The notes: a model not told the origin generated them from the sequence alone. A stretch of DNA of 12,247 bases from an uncultured Oscillospiraceae bacterium (GCA_934589705.1 CAKTOH010000035.1:1-12247), one strand, 5' to 3'. Positions 1-5,062 are shown, counted from the first letter of the stretch. Program-made: numbers and translations.

Positions 1-1
1 T

Positions 2-24
2 GCCACGCCAGTGTGAGCACTGGC
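2..24. repeat. Dispersed palindromic repeat, copy 1
   Basis: GCCAGTG (7-13) and CACTGGC (18-24) form a 7-bp hairpin around the loop TGAG. The leading 12 bases, GCCACGCCAGTG, recur identically at 2520-2531, where the same stem surrounds the loop GGCG. Two copies sharing the stem but differing in the loop suggest a small dispersed palindromic family. No transposase-like gene for it lies in the window. Confidence 0.6.
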
Positions 25-67
25 TCGCAATGACATTGTTCTATTTGGGCACTTTGCTATTTTGAGA

Positions 68-186
68 CAGCTCCTGGCAGCGTAGCTGACTGAGGGATTG
101 TCAAATTGCGTTCACAGGGAGTGCCCGGAAAGAGGAAGGTTCTGATCCCCTCAGTCACTTCGTGACAGCTCCCCCAGAGTGGGAGC
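68..186. repeat. Inverted pair of intergenic repeat units
   Basis: The left unit (about 68-103), read on the minus strand, gives CCCTCAGTCAGCTACGCTG followed by CCAGGAGCTGTC. The right unit (about 146-186) reads CCCTCAGTCACTTCGTGACA followed by AGCTCCCCCAG. They are therefore related sequences in opposite orientation. The right unit folds into two adjacent hairpins: GTCAC-TTC-GTGAC (154-166) and GCTCCC/GGGAGC (168-173/181-186). Function is unknown; a dispersed repeat is the simplest reading. Confidence 0.5.
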
Positions 187-348
187 CAAGGGGGAACGAG
201 GGGGACGGATTGCCTCTTCGCAAGGACAAGCATGATACGAAGGTTTCCGAAGTGATTCGGAGATCACCAAGAGCCCGTAAGCCAACACAAATGAAACGAA
301 ACTGCAATTTAATCTGTTCATAATTTCAAAAGTATGCAAAAATAGGGG

Positions 349-377
349 TTGCATTCTGGCAAATTTGGTGATATTAT
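349..377 (+). promoter_or_regulatory. Sigma-A type promoter of the symporter gene
   Basis: TTGCAT (349-354), a 17-base spacer and TATTAT (372-377) form a good housekeeping promoter. TG sits one base upstream of the -10 (369-370), giving an extended -10. Transcription would start near 384, about 55 bases before the chosen start codon. This also argues against an upstream start at 349, which would lie inside the -35 element. Confidence 0.65.
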
Positions 378-438
378 GAATTTGCATTTGCGGGAAACTT
401 GCTTTTTCGCGAAGGGAAACGAAAAGGAGCGATTCTAT

Positions 439-1668
439 ATGAAGGAAAAGAAAAAACTGTCCCTGGCGGCGCAGATTTTTATCGCCATGGTGCTGGCGAT
501 TCTGGTGGGTCTTGCCATGCAGAGCTGCGCGGAGTTTGCCAACAACTACATCAAGCCTTTCGGCACCATCTTCTTGAACCTGGTCAAGTTCATCGTGGTT
601 CCCATCGTCCTGTTCTCCATCATGTGCGGCATTATCTCCATGAGCGATATCCGCAAGGTCGGCTCCATCGGCCTGAAAACCGTGATTTATTACCTGTGCA
701 CCACCGCCTTCGCCGTGACCATCGGTCTGGTGGGCGGCAACCTGTTCAAGGGCGCGTTCCCGGTGGTGGCTACTACCGACCTGACCTATGACGCCTCCGC
801 GACTACCTCCTTCATGGATACCCTGGTGAACATCTTCCCCTCCAACTTCTTCAAGCCCATGGTGGAGGCCAATATGCTCCAGGTCATCGTTATGGCCGTG
901 CTGCTGGGCTTCTCCATCATCCTGGTGGGCGAGAAGAATGCCAAGGTGGTTTCCGCCTTCAATGACCTGAACGACATCTTCATGAAGTGCATGGAGCTGA
1001 TTCTGAAGCTGTCACCCATCGGCGTGTTCTGCCTGCTGTGCCCCATCATCGCCAGCAACGGCGCGGCCATCATCGGCTCCCTGGCTATGGTGCTCCTGGC
1101 TGCCTACATCTGCTACATTTTCCATGCGCTGCTCGTGTACTCTCTGACCGTGAAGGCCATGGGCGGCATGAGCCCCGGCAAGTTCTTCAAGGGGATGCTG
1201 CCCGCCATCATCTTCGCCTTCTCCAGCGCCTCCTCCGTGGGCACCCTGCCCATTAACCTGGACTGCGTGACCAAGCTGGGCGCCAAGAAGGAGGTTGCCT
1301 CCTTCGTCCTGCCTCTGGGCGCAACCATCAACATGGACGGCACCGCCATCTATCAGGGCGTGTGCGCCATCTTCATTGCCGCCTGCTACGGCATTCAGCT
1401 GACCCTGCCCCAGATGCTGACTATCGTGCTCACTGCCACCCTGGCCTCCATCGGCACTGCCGGCGTCCCCGGCGCGGGCATGGTGATGCTGGCTATGGTG
1501 CTGACCTCCGTAGGCCTGCCGGTGGACGGCATTGCCCTGGTTGCCGGCGTTGACCGGATCTTCGACATGGGCCGTACCACCGTCAACATCACCGGCGACG
1601 CCGCCTGCGCCATCATCGTCTCCCACGTCGAGGAGAAGAAGGAGCAGAAGCTGGCCGCGAAAAAGTAA
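439..1668 (+). CDS. Dicarboxylate/amino acid:cation symporter (DAACS family)
   Basis: This is a secondary transporter of the glutamate/aspartate family (GltP/GltT/DctA type), taking up acidic amino acids or C4-dicarboxylates with cations across the cytoplasmic membrane. The 409-residue product is hydrophobic throughout and carries the family hallmarks in order. These are the serine-rich hairpin-1 motif SSASS (262-266), NMDGT (298-302), the hairpin-2 segment GTAGVPGAG (339-347), and the TM8 motif DRIFDMGRTTVNITGD (372-387). In characterised relatives the TM8 Asp and Arg (here D376 and R379) contact the substrate side chain and amino group. The conserved Arg favours an acidic over a neutral substrate. 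The start at 439 is chosen because AAGGAGC (424-430) lies 8 bases upstream; the in-frame ATG at 349 falls in the promoter. It is monocistronic, ended by the terminator at 1684-1723. The exact substrate cannot be read from sequence; aspartate would suit the threonine pathway genes further on, but that is inference. Confidence 0.93.
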   Translation: MKEKKKLSLAAQIFIAMVLAILVGLAMQSCAEFANNYIKPFGTIFLNLVKFIVVPIVLFSIMCGIISMSDIRKVGSIGLKTVIYYLCTTAFAVTIGLVGGNLFKGAFPVVATTDLTYDASATTSFMDTLVNIFPSNFFKPMVEANMLQVIVMAVLLGFSIILVGEKNAKVVSAFNDLNDIFMKCMELILKLSPIGVFCLLCPIIASNGAAIIGSLAMVLLAAYICYIFHALLVYSLTVKAMGGMSPGKFFKGMLPAIIFAFSSASSVGTLPINLDCVTKLGAKKEVASFVLPLGATINMDGTAIYQGVCAIFIAACYGIQLTLPQMLTIVLTATLASIGTAGVPGAGMVMLAMVLTSVGLPVDGIALVAGVDRIFDMGRTTVNITGDAACAIIVSHVEEKKEQKLAAKK

Positions 1669-1683
1669 AACCTTCCCTTCCTG

Positions 1684-1723
1684 AAAAGCAGCCATTGTCC
1701 TTACCCGGGCAATGGCTGCTTTT
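1684..1723. terminator. Bidirectional Rho-independent terminator
   Basis: A perfect 14-bp inverted repeat (1684-1697 with 1710-1723) encloses a 12-base loop. The outer four base pairs are A-T, so each strand ends in a run of T. It sits 15 bases after the symporter stop codon and 18 bases past the barstar-like stop on the other strand, so it probably serves both convergent genes. Confidence 0.85.
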
Positions 1724-1741
1724 GCGTATGGATGCTTGGGA

Positions 1742-2014
1742 TTACAGAACCGTGACCGAGATTTCCTGGTACGTCTGCGCCGCCTCCTGAAAAACGGCAA
1801 TGATTTCCTCAATTTCCGGAAGCAGCTCCGAGCGGCGGGCCTGGGGGAGGATCCGGATTTCAGCGGGGGTATGGACGATGCCCGTGAGGGCATCCCACAG
1901 GGCGTCCGGATTGGCGCCGAACCATTCCGGCAATTCCAGTCCCCGGCGAATGACTTCGTAAACTTCGCCCAGATAGCAGCACTCCGAAAAATCCAGGGTG
2001 ATGACTTTTTTCAT
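1742..2014 (-). CDS. Barstar-family protein (ribonuclease inhibitor-like)
   Basis: The 90-residue product has the length and sequence pattern of barstar (PF01337 family), the intracellular inhibitor of the secreted ribonuclease barnase. The central motif LPEWFGANPDALWDALTG (28-45) matches barstar's LPEYYGENLDALWDCLTG. The two acidic residues that fill the barnase active site (Asp35 and Asp39 in barstar) are present as D37 and D41, with W40 between them. The start has a clear GGAGGG ribosome binding site about 10 bases upstream and its own promoter at 2049-2078. No barnase-like ribonuclease is seen nearby, so it is an orphan: it could be an immunity protein for a foreign or distant toxin, or a repurposed barstar fold. 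Family assignment is secure; target is unknown. Confidence 0.88.
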   Translation of the reverse strand: MKKVITLDFSECCYLGEVYEVIRRGLELPEWFGANPDALWDALTGIVHTPAEIRILPQARRSELLPEIEEIIAVFQEAAQTYQEISVTVL

Positions 2015-2048
2015 CAGGAAAAGCCCTCCTTCCTATGCTATGGCAGCT

Positions 2049-2078
2049 ATTATAGCATCCGTTTGGCTTGGATGTAAA
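2049..2078 (-). promoter_or_regulatory. Promoter of the barstar-like gene
   Basis: On the minus strand TTTACA (2078-2073), an 18-base spacer and a perfect TATAAT (2054-2049) are seen. TGC directly before the -10 makes an extended -10. The predicted start near 2042 leaves a leader of about 28 bases. Confidence 0.65.
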
Positions 2079-2118
2079 GGTTTTGATAGGGGAGGGCGGA
2101 GCGTCACAGGACTATTCG

Positions 2119-2342
2119 TAGGGAAACTCTGAATAAATCGTCTGCGGCTGGACAGCGGATCTTTTGCCCCCAGTCTGCGGTTTGAAAAATGGGAAATATA
2201 GCGCAGCCGTTGCCAGCGAAGCTGGCTTACGGATGCGGCATACCCCTTGCGGGTACATATAGTATTCCTCCATTTTCCAAACCTTGCCTGGAAACAAAAT
2301 CTCTCGCTGCCAGCTCTTGCCGATTTAATCAGAGCTTCCTTA
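2119..2342. mobile_element. MITE-like 224-bp imperfect palindrome
   Basis: The 80 bases at 2119-2198 align with the reverse complement of 2263-2342 over their whole length, with small gaps. Agreement is best at the outer end, about 19 of 22 bases around GGAA-CTCTGA-TAAATCG, and at the inner end, GGTTTG-AAAATGG. Both outer edges are TA, which would fit the TA target duplication made by IS630/Tc1-mariner type transposition. The 64-base centre holds two further hairpins (2202-2237 and 2241-2255), giving a three-way-junction fold. No gene is encoded. It reads as a non-autonomous element; the parent transposase is not in the window and the family name is not known to me. Confidence 0.6.
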
Positions 2343-2658
2343 GCCTGCAACCCCGTGTCCCTATGGATTCTTACGAAGGTTTTCTGAATTCCAACGCATT
2401 TTTGCTCTCATCCGTCTCGCGCTTGCGTGAGACGCGCGAGCCACCTTTACATTATGGAGCAATTGCCACTGGCAATTGTTAGATTTTGATTCGCTGCGCG
2501 GAGCACCACCCCGGAGGGGGCCACGCCAGTGGGCGCACTGGCCGTCGGCCCTGCCGACTGCGCACTGTCAGTGGCGACACGCTATCGATACCGGGCGGTG
2601 CCCAAAGGTCTGACGATTTCAGGCCAGCCGCGTGCGCATTGGCAGCGGCACCTTGCTG
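2343..2658. other. Gene-free spacer with clustered palindromes
   Basis: No credible gene lies here. It contains a series of compact palindromes. GTCTCGCG/CGTGAGAC spans 2414-2433. CAATTGCCA/TGGCAATTG with a one-base centre spans 2460-2478. GCCAGTG/CACTGGC at 2525-2542 is the second copy of the repeat at 2-24. GTCGGC/GCCGAC spans 2544-2558 and CACTG/CAGTG spans 2563-2573. None is followed by a clear T-run on the minus strand, so no convincing terminator for the Spo0A-like gene is visible. Confidence 0.5.
2519..2542. repeat. Dispersed palindromic repeat, copy 2
   Basis: It shares GCCACGCCAGTG and the CACTGGC arm with positions 2-24. The 7-bp stem is intact (2525-2531 with 2536-2542) while the loop has changed to GGCG, as expected if the hairpin rather than the loop is what is conserved. 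Confidence 0.6.
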
Positions 2659-3138
2659 TCAGGCGGCTTCCCGCATTCGCTGGCGGACTACGTTGGCGAT
2701 CCGGGCGATGAACTCCCCGTTGGTGGGCTTGCCCCGGTCGGGACTGACGGTGTTGCCGAAGTAGCCGCAGAGAATGTCCATGTCCGCCCGGGTCCAGGTG
2801 ACCTCGATCAGGTGGCGGATGCCCCGCTCCACCCGGGAGGCGGTGGTGTCGAACTTGGCGGCGATCTGGGGATAAAGGCCGAAGGTGATGTTGTTGATGT
2901 AGCAGCCGTCATTTACGCACAGCACCACCGCCTCCACCGCGAAGGGGTGCCCCAGCAGATGATCCGGCGCGCCGATGTCCAGCAGAATCTGCCGGGTCAG
3001 ATATTCCGGATCCAGACGGTTGATCCGGGACTGGTTCAGCAGAACCAGCAGTTCCCGGCGCAGCCGTTCCTTCTGGGCGGGGGTTTCCGCGGCGCACAGC
3101 CGCATGAGGGTGTCTACTTGCATTTCCAGATTACGCAT
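2659..3138 (-). CDS. Orphan Spo0A C-terminal (effector) domain protein
   Basis: The 159-residue product matches the DNA-binding domain of the sporulation master regulator Spo0A (Spo0A_C family) from about residue 45 to the end. ILLDIGAPDHLLG (51-63) corresponds to the domain start. YPQIAAKFDTTASRVERGIR (89-108) contains the recognition helix, with the SRVER-IRH-IEV-W pattern of true Spo0A. GKPTNGEFIARIAN (136-149) is the conserved end of the fold. Full Spo0A is about 265 residues with an N-terminal phosphoacceptor receiver domain; here the first 45 residues are a short charged segment with no receiver. DNA binding would therefore not be controlled by phosphorelay in the usual way. The start at 3138 follows AAGGAGG by about 7 bases; an earlier in-frame ATG at 3222 has no such site. 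It is read leftward from the promoter at 3330-3358, away from the XRE gene. It may compete with or mimic Spo0A, or bind its own sites; neither is shown. Confidence 0.88.
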   Translation of the reverse strand: MRNLEMQVDTLMRLCAAETPAQKERLRRELLVLLNQSRINRLDPEYLTRQILLDIGAPDHLLGHPFAVEAVVLCVNDGCYINNITFGLYPQIAAKFDTTASRVERGIRHLIEVTWTRADMDILCGYFGNTVSPDRGKPTNGEFIARIANVVRQRMREAA

Positions 3139-3241
3139 ATTTTGTTCCTCCTTAAAATCATACCCGTTTTGTTGGACGGATTGTGTGCTAATCTTGGGGA
3201 AATCCGTCGAAGGATTTTCCACAAAATCAAACAGGATTCAG

Positions 3242-3270
3242 TTGACTTTAGTATCCTGCCATGCTACAAT
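3242..3270 (+). promoter_or_regulatory. Rightward promoter of the XRE-ImmA/IrrE pair
   Basis: TTGACT (3242-3247), a 17-base spacer and TACAAT (3265-3270) form a near-consensus sigma-A promoter. Transcription would start near 3277 and give a leader of about 140 bases to the XRE start at 3419. The operator-like sequence GACTTTAGTA (3244-3253) overlaps its -35 element and spacer, which suggests autorepression. Confidence 0.7.
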
Positions 3271-3380
3271 ATTCCTGTGCAATGAAAAAATATAGATACA
3301 GAAGAATACTAAAGTAACCTTATGACCGCATTGTAGCACTACTTTAGTAGCCTGTCAATGGGGAGATGGCTACAAAAGTA
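3244..3380. promoter_or_regulatory. Cluster of four TACT-NN-AGTA operator-like sites
   Basis: The sites are GACTTTAGTA (3244-3253), TACTAAAGTA (3307-3316), TACTTTAGTA (3340-3349, with C/G flanks completing a 12-bp dyad) and TACAAAAGTA (3371-3380). The second and fourth lie in an inverted repeat with a perfect 12-bp arm (CAGAAGAATACT at 3299-3310, its complement at 3377-3388), centred within 1 base of the third site. The first and third share a 17-base direct repeat with 15 matches. The dyad form and the neighbouring XRE gene make these the likely repressor sites. Confidence 0.65.
3330..3358 (-). promoter_or_regulatory. Leftward promoter of the Spo0A-domain gene
   Basis: On the minus strand a perfect TTGACA (3358-3353), a 17-base spacer and TACAAT (3335-3330) are present. 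The predicted start near 3323 gives a leader of about 185 bases to the Spo0A-domain gene. The best operator-like palindrome (3339-3350) lies between the -35 and -10 elements. This promoter points toward the rightward one, so the two transcripts would overlap by about 45 bases at their 5' ends. Confidence 0.7.
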
Positions 3381-3418
3381 TTCTTCTGCGAATTGCACAA
3401 CGGTGAGGGGGGCACTTT

Positions 3419-3757
3419 GTGTTTTTTGACAGATTCCAGGCTTTGTGCGAGAAAAAGGGAGTCAGTGTGTACCGGGCCTGCACGGACGCGGGACTGAACC
3501 GCAGCGCAGTGGCCAAGTGGAAGGCCGGCGGAAAGCCCAACGGCACCAGTGCCGGCAAGCTGGCGGCCTATCTGGGGGTCACCACGGACTACCTGCTTTG
3601 CGGCAAAGAGCCGGACAATTCCGGCAGACAGGTCAGTGACGAGGAAATCAAATTCGCGCTCTTCGGCGGCAACGGGGAAATCACCGATGCCATGTACGAA
3701 GAGGTGAAGCAGTTTGCCGCCTTTGTCCGGCAGCGGGAGGCGGAGAAGAAGGAGTAG
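3419..3757 (+). CDS. XRE/Cro-CI family transcriptional regulator
   Basis: The 112-residue protein has an N-terminal helix-turn-helix of the lambda-repressor/Cro type (about residues 4-62). The recognition segment is LNRSAVAKWKAGGKPN (26-41) and the fold ends in the typical YLGVTTDYLLCG (51-62). The remaining 50 residues are charged and likely mediate dimerisation or peptidase recognition. Translation starts at GTG, 6 bases after a GAGGGGGG ribosome binding site. The stop codon lies two bases before the ImmA/IrrE-type gene, so the two are cotranscribed and probably translationally coupled. Such pairs occur in prophages and integrative elements, where the peptidase cleaves the repressor to release its promoters (ImmR-ImmA of ICEBs1 is the known model). 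Here no integrase, excisionase or phage gene is adjacent. The operator cluster upstream suggests it represses itself and the Spo0A-domain gene. Confidence 0.9.
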   Translation: MFFDRFQALCEKKGVSVYRACTDAGLNRSAVAKWKAGGKPNGTSAGKLAAYLGVTTDYLLCGKEPDNSGRQVSDEEIKFALFGGNGEITDAMYEEVKQFAAFVRQREAEKKE

Positions 3758-3759
3758 CC

Positions 3760-4188
3760 ATGGACATTCCGATGCTGTACGCTCTGGCGGAAAAAGAGAA
3801 TATTGGGATTCTCCGTTTTCCCCTTCCCAATACCGGCTCCATGTCCGTAATGGACGAGGGAGGAAGGTGCAGCATCGGCATGGATCCGGGGGTGCTGGAC
3901 GGCGGCGCCCTGGAGCGGGTGCATCTGGGGCATGAGCTGGGGCACTGCGTCACCGGCAGCTTTTACAGCCGGAACACGGCGGTGGACAGCCGCCAGCGGC
4001 ACGAAAATCAGGCGGACAGATGGGCGGTGCAGAACCTGATCCCGGTGGACGACCTGGATCAGGCGGTGGCCGAGGGCTGCACGGAGCTGTGGGAGCTGGC
4101 GGAGCGATTCGACGTGACGGAGGAATTTGTCCGGAAGGCCGTGTGTCTGTACGTCCACGGAAATCTGGCCACGGAACTGTACTTTTAA
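3760..4188 (+). CDS. ImmA/IrrE-family metallopeptidase
   Basis: The 142-residue protein carries the zinc-binding HExxH motif HELGH (58-62) and a downstream ENQADRWA (82-89). The latter matches the ExxAxxFA-like helix that supplies the third zinc ligand in the ImmA/IrrE family (COG2856). That family includes ICEBs1 ImmA, which cleaves its partner repressor, and Deinococcus IrrE. The length suits an ImmA-type stand-alone peptidase. GAAGGAG at the end of the XRE gene provides the ribosome binding site, and the genes are separated by 2 bases. The predicted job is cleavage of the XRE repressor under some stress or signal, which would derepress the promoters at 3242-3358. The final codons lie in a 19-bp sequence duplicated immediately downstream. 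Family and catalytic motif are secure; substrate is inferred from context. Confidence 0.9.
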   Translation: MDIPMLYALAEKENIGILRFPLPNTGSMSVMDEGGRCSIGMDPGVLDGGALERVHLGHELGHCVTGSFYSRNTAVDSRQRHENQADRWAVQNLIPVDDLDQAVAEGCTELWELAERFDVTEEFVRKAVCLYVHGNLATELYF

Positions 4189-4220
4189 TTGACATTTCCT
4201 CTACTTTTAATTGACATTTC
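4180..4220 (+). repeat. Tandem 22-bp duplication at the immA-like 3' end
   Basis: TACTTTTAATTGACATTTC occurs at 4180-4198 and again, identically, at 4202-4220, a 22-base period. The first copy holds the last codons and TAA stop of the peptidase gene. The second supplies the TTGACA of the thiT promoter. Only the second copy has a -10 at the right distance, so the first is probably a silent relic of a short tandem duplication. Confidence 0.8.
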
Positions 4221-4239
4221 TCCTCCGATGGGTTATAAT
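4211..4239 (+). promoter_or_regulatory. Consensus promoter of the TPP-controlled thiT
   Basis: TTGACA (4211-4216), a 17-base spacer and TATAAT (4234-4239) match the sigma-A consensus exactly. The predicted start near 4246 lies just before the TPP aptamer. High basal transcription with the decision left to the riboswitch is the usual arrangement. Confidence 0.85.
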
Positions 4240-4263
4240 ACCATCCAAACGCATAGCAGATAC

Positions 4264-4353
4264 GTCTTCGGGGGGCCGGCATTTCCGGCTGAGATAGAGC
4301 GACAGGCTCTGACCCGTGTACCTGATACGGTTAGTACCGTCGGAGGGAAAGGC
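4264..4353 (+). promoter_or_regulatory. TPP riboswitch (THI element) aptamer
   Basis: The conserved pieces appear in order. CTGAGA begins at 4289 and ACCC sits near 4312. ACCTGAT...GGTTAGTACC (4320-4337) is followed by CGGAGGGAA (4341-4349). GTCTT (4264-4268) pairs with AAGGC (4349-4353) to close helix P1. The expanding stem between CTGAGA and ACCC is short (AGAGC/GCTCT). The aptamer binds thiamine pyrophosphate, and its position before a thiamine transporter gene fits. Confidence 0.93.
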
Positions 4354-4370
4354 AGAATACCACCTGTGGT

Positions 4371-4415
4371 AATCGCATTGCACCTGGACGGGTTTGCAGT
4401 GCGATTCTATTTTTT
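4371..4415 (+). terminator. Riboswitch expression-platform terminator
   Basis: AATCGCATTGCA (4371-4382) pairs with TGCAGTGCGATT (4395-4406), 12 bp with one G-U, followed by CTATTTTTT. It ends only 15 bases before thiT. TPP binding to the aptamer would favour this hairpin and switch the gene off. A small palindrome (ACCAC/GTGGT, 4359-4370) lies between aptamer and terminator and may take part in the alternative fold. Confidence 0.8.
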
Positions 4416-4429
4416 CGGAGGTATTCTCT

Positions 4430-4987
4430 ATGAACAATTCCCATCGCAAGGTGCGTATGCTCACCGAAGGCGCACTGTGCATCGCTCTGGCGGAGATCCT
4501 GAGCTTCCTGCCCCTGTACAAAATGCCCTGGGGCGGCTCCGTGGATCTGGCCATGCTGCCCGTGATCCTGTACTGTGTCCGCTGGGGCTTTGGCCCGGGC
4601 ATGGCGGCGGCCTTCGCCCACGCCGTGTTCCAGACCCTGTTTGAGGGCGGCATCGCCATCGGCTGGCAGAGCATTATCGGCGACTTTATCGTGGCCTACA
4701 CCGTGCTGGGTCTGGCTGGCCTCTTTCAGGGCAAGTTCGTCCCCGCGACCGTGGTGGCCTGCGTGGCCCGGTTCCTGGTGCACTATGTGGTCGGCGCTAC
4801 CATCTGGGCCGAGTACATGCCCGAGACCTTCTTCAACATGACCATGACCACTCCCTGGATTTACTCCGCTCTGTACAACGCTGCTTACATGCTGCCGGAT
4901 ATGCTGGTAATCCTGCTGGTGGGTGTCATCCTGATGAAGACCCCTGCCAAGAAGTACGTCACCGGCGAAGACCTGGCGAAGATCTGA
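4430..4987 (+). CDS. thiT: ECF thiamine transporter substrate-binding component ThiT
   Basis: This 185-residue integral membrane protein is the thiamine-specific S component of an energy-coupling-factor transporter; it captures thiamine outside and works with a shared EcfA/EcfA'/EcfT module encoded elsewhere. Six hydrophobic segments are visible. The family signatures include MPWGGSVDLAMLP (32-44), which contains the conserved GGS-MLP motif, and RFLVHYVVGATIW (114-126), whose His (H118) corresponds to a thiamine-site residue in lactococcal ThiT. YSALYNAAYMLPD (145-157) holds the conserved Tyr-Asn pair. The start at 4430 is set by GGAGG 8 bases upstream; the in-frame ATG at 4394 falls inside the terminator hairpin. 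The TPP riboswitch independently supports the assignment. It is monocistronic, ended by a strong hairpin at 5001-5033. Confidence 0.95.
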   Translation: MNNSHRKVRMLTEGALCIALAEILSFLPLYKMPWGGSVDLAMLPVILYCVRWGFGPGMAAAFAHAVFQTLFEGGIAIGWQSIIGDFIVAYTVLGLAGLFQGKFVPATVVACVARFLVHYVVGATIWAEYMPETFFNMTMTTPWIYSALYNAAYMLPDMLVILLVGVILMKTPAKKYVTGEDLAKI

Positions 4988-5000
4988 AGTAAAAATCGGA

Positions 5001-5033
5001 AAGACCCGCCGCAAGATACTTGCGGCGGGTCTT
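5001..5033 (+). terminator. Terminator after thiT
   Basis: A perfect 15-bp stem (5001-5015 with 5019-5033) with the three-base loop ATA starts 13 bases after the thiT stop. The downstream tract (CTTAATTCTA) is only moderately T-rich. On the opposite strand the hairpin is followed by CCGATTTTT, so it may also stop leftward transcripts. Confidence 0.85.
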
Positions 5034-5062
5034 AATTCTACATCCTGCAAAAGAGAAAGTAG

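Larger units (their letters stand above)
1..348. other. Gene-free, repeat-bearing intergenic stretch
   Basis: No open frame here has a ribosome binding site or resembles a known protein. The stretch instead carries short palindromes and inverted repeats of the dispersed kind common between genes in gut Clostridia, annotated separately at 2-24 and 68-186. The last 50 bases turn AT-rich as they approach the symporter promoter. Confidence 0.6.

Noticed and set aside
349..438. A 30-residue N-terminal extension of the symporter
   Set aside because: The ATG at 349 lies in the -35 element of the promoter at 349-377, while AAGGAGC is correctly placed for the ATG at 439.
2189..2482. A possible small gene of 97 codons on the plus strand
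   Set aside because: It lies inside the palindromic MITE-like element and following repeats, has no ribosome binding site and resembles no protein family I know.
3425..3440. Spo0A-box-like sequence (TTTTTTGACAGA) near the XRE start
   Set aside because: It fits the 0A box only loosely, lies in coding sequence, and TTGACA-like strings are common here because of promoters, so it cannot be distinguished from chance.
2659..4188. The XRE-ImmA/IrrE island as part of an intact prophage or ICE
   Set aside because: No integrase, excisionase, terminase, relaxase or attachment-site duplication is visible. The flanks are housekeeping-type genes and repeats.
4180..4220. CRISPR-like direct repeats
   Set aside because: There are only two copies with a 3-base gap and no spacers; a simple tandem duplication explains them.
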